A DNA stretch of 6,953 nucleotides from Chloroflexota bacterium. Lineage in GTDB: Bacteria; Chloroflexota; Dehalococcoidia; Lucifugimonadales; JADFKI01. A program made the translations under genes and the position numbers. Numbering within the stretch: position 1 is the stretch's first letter; the number at the start of each line of letters is the position of its first letter. Positions 5,918-6,953 of this stretch are shown here, piece by piece. The notes under the pieces are model-generated. The model did no database searches, was not told the DNA's origin, and saw only the letters and a program-made list of their open reading frames with translations. Where the stretch lies: assembly GCA_022565015.1 (NCBI GenBank), contig JADFKI010000208.1, positions 1 to 6,953 of the forward strand. Reading direction: 5' to 3'.

Positions 5918-6581
5918 CTCCGCCAGCCGTGCGTTGCATTTTCTTGCTGTCTTTCGCTGTCATCGATGAACGAGTCCGCTGAGGCCATCCGACGCCACAA
6001 CGAAATTGCCCCATCTGCTCGACCTTTGCGTTCCCACGGACCGCGGGAAATTGGTTTACAGGCCATCAGACTAGATGTAAGACATGTCCCGCAATTCATT
6101 ATTTTTGCTGCACATAATTCCGACGAGACTCATTAAGATAGGTGGGCGTTTGGCGCGCTATGCCGGGCGGATTGTGTTTCAGCTCGCCGAAGTGATGGTG
6201 ACCAGGGATATGTTCGGTTAAATGCTGGAGCGGATAGGAAGGCTTCGTTTCAATCTTGAATAGGAGCACGAGTCGGTCAGGAATTCGTGATCATATCCAG
6301 GCTGCCCCGGGGGCAAGGTTCGCCCCGATGCTTCGGGTTAGGATGAGTTTCGGTTTGATGAGCCGTCAAGAGCCCTTCCGGGTGGTGATGAAGTGAAATT
6401 GAGTGCGATTGGCGGCAGTTGGCAGCATCAGAAGGCGGTCATATGGTCTGTGCCGTCTCAGGACGGTGTAATTATGAAAGCACTGGATTCGATCTAGGAA
6501 ATATCGGATAATAATCGAAAGCCTCGGTATTGAGGTTGGTTAATTCAGGTTCCGATAATTATTATGATAAAGGGGCGTTCG
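5918..6581. other. long gene-poor region with GC-rich hairpins and tiny open frames
   Basis: No protein family or known structured RNA (tRNA, tmRNA, RNase P, SRP, 6S) is recognisable in these 664 bases. Visible structure includes GGGGC (6310-6314) pairing with GCCCC (6322-6326), CCCGA (6324-6328) pairing with TCGGG (6333-6337), and CCGTC (6453-6457) pairing with GACGG (6462-6466). On the plus strand a 17-codon ATG frame (6343-6396) overlaps a 34-codon GTG frame (6393-6497) through GTGA. Neither has a convincing ribosome site. From about 6500 rightward the DNA becomes AT-rich, with ATCGGA (6503-6508) and TCCGAT (6551-6556) as an inverted pair. It could be a decayed gene or an unrecognised small RNA. 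Confidence 0.4.
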
Positions 6582-6953
6582 TTAGTCTAGGCTGATGATC
6601 TGGCGTGATTCTTTCTTCTTTCCTTGTGTCCTTTTCTGTTCGACACGCTGTTTCTTTACTCTTCTTGGAGTTTTTGTAGCAATGCGAGGAACTTCTGGCG
6701 TATTGATTTCAATGAGCTTTTTTCGCAATCGGTCTAATGCATTATCGCGATTCTGACTCTGCGATTTCGTGTCTGTTGCCGTAACGCTAATCCCTGTCGG
6801 CCCATGCGTCATCCTAACGCCGGTTTCTACTTTATTTCGATTCTGTCCACCGGGGCCTGATCCTCGTAAAAACTGAATCGCAGAATCACGTTCGATACTC
6901 TCCGGATCCAATCCATACGGAGTCTCACCGCCTTCGGTACCCTTAAATGCTTC
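6582..6953 (-). CDS. stand-alone GGQ-domain peptide chain release factor-like protein (start probably outside window)
   Basis: The frame encodes a class I release-factor catalytic domain alone. The segment RGSGPGGQNRNKVET carries the Gly-Gly-Gln that enters the ribosomal peptidyl-transferase centre and triggers peptidyl-tRNA hydrolysis. It is followed by HGPTGISV and KSQSQNRDNAL, matching the conserved PTG and RSQ..N..AL blocks, and a Lys/Arg-rich tail (about 30 residues) like that by which ArfB-type rescue factors sense the mRNA channel. The codon-recognition domains of RF1/RF2 are absent from the visible part. A ribosome-rescue role (ArfB, RF-H or mtRF-R-like) is therefore more likely than normal termination. 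TTG at 6909-6911 gives 109 residues and begins about 20 residues before the GGQ, but it has only a poor ribosome site, and the frame stays open another 14 codons to the edge, so the true start is probably outside. GC is about 46%, well below neighbouring genes, suggesting transfer or a different genomic context. Confidence 0.8.
   Translation of the reverse strand, partial: EAFKGTEGGETPYGLDPESIERDSAIQFLRGSGPGGQNRNKVETGVRMTHGPTGISVTATDTKSQSQNRDNALDRLRKKLIEINTPEVPRIATKTPRRVKKQRVEQKRTQGKKKESRQIISLD

Noticed and set aside
6055..6083. Plus-strand promoter-like pair TTTACA-N17-TAAGAC
   Set aside because: The -10 matches only 3 of 6 positions and no plus-strand gene follows, so chance is the simpler explanation.
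5593..6099. 168-codon minus-strand frame reaching upstream of the carbamoyltransferase
   Set aside because: Its 3' half is an out-of-frame copy of the carbamoyltransferase coding region and its 5' part shows no family resemblance or ribosome site.
1..6953. CRISPR arrays, tRNA or rRNA genes, insertion sequences
   Set aside because: No regularly spaced direct repeats, cloverleaf with T-arm and acceptor, rRNA-conserved segments or transposase motifs were seen on either strand.

Overview
The window reads as about 7 kb of bacterial chromosome with roughly 60-65% GC over most of its length. It carries five complete protein genes and one gene that runs off the right edge. Shine-Dalgarno sites, sigma70-like promoters, a lipobox protein and a GGQ release-factor domain point to a bacterium. 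The geranylgeranyl-reductase-family enzyme, the HpcH/HpaI aldolase and an extragenic palindrome built on TTCGACA/GAACGG would fit an environmental Chloroflexota lineage (Dehalococcoidia or SAR202 type). That assignment is inference and was not tested.

Layout from left to right. Bases 1-245 are non-coding as far as can be seen and hold a REP-like inverted repeat (136-197). On the minus strand, 246-1034 encodes an HpcH/HpaI-type aldolase with its own well-formed promoter (1098-1126). On the same strand, 1354-3033 encodes a large, apparently duplicated lipoprotein of unknown function. A 180-base divergent spacer with a 21-bp-period direct repeat separates it from two plus-strand genes: a pterin-4a-carbinolamine dehydratase (3214-3564) and an FAD-dependent geranylgeranyl-reductase-family protein with a TTG start (3677-4882). 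A nested hairpin (4899-4943) lies between the reductase and a convergent minus-strand carbamoyltransferase-family gene (4956-5864). A gene-poor stretch of about 700 bases follows. Then, on the minus strand and in clearly AT-richer DNA (about 46% GC), a stand-alone GGQ release-factor-like protein reaches the right edge.

The genes do not form one obvious pathway. The dehydratase and reductase could be co-transcribed. The others appear to be single transcription units, so the region looks like ordinary mosaic chromosome and not a defence or mobile island. The most notable item is the carbamoyltransferase. It keeps the family fold signatures but lacks several residues that aspartate carbamoyltransferase uses for catalysis and substrate binding, so it may have a changed substrate or no catalytic activity. 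The AT-rich right end, the duplicated lipoprotein and the long non-coding gap are the other places worth a second look.
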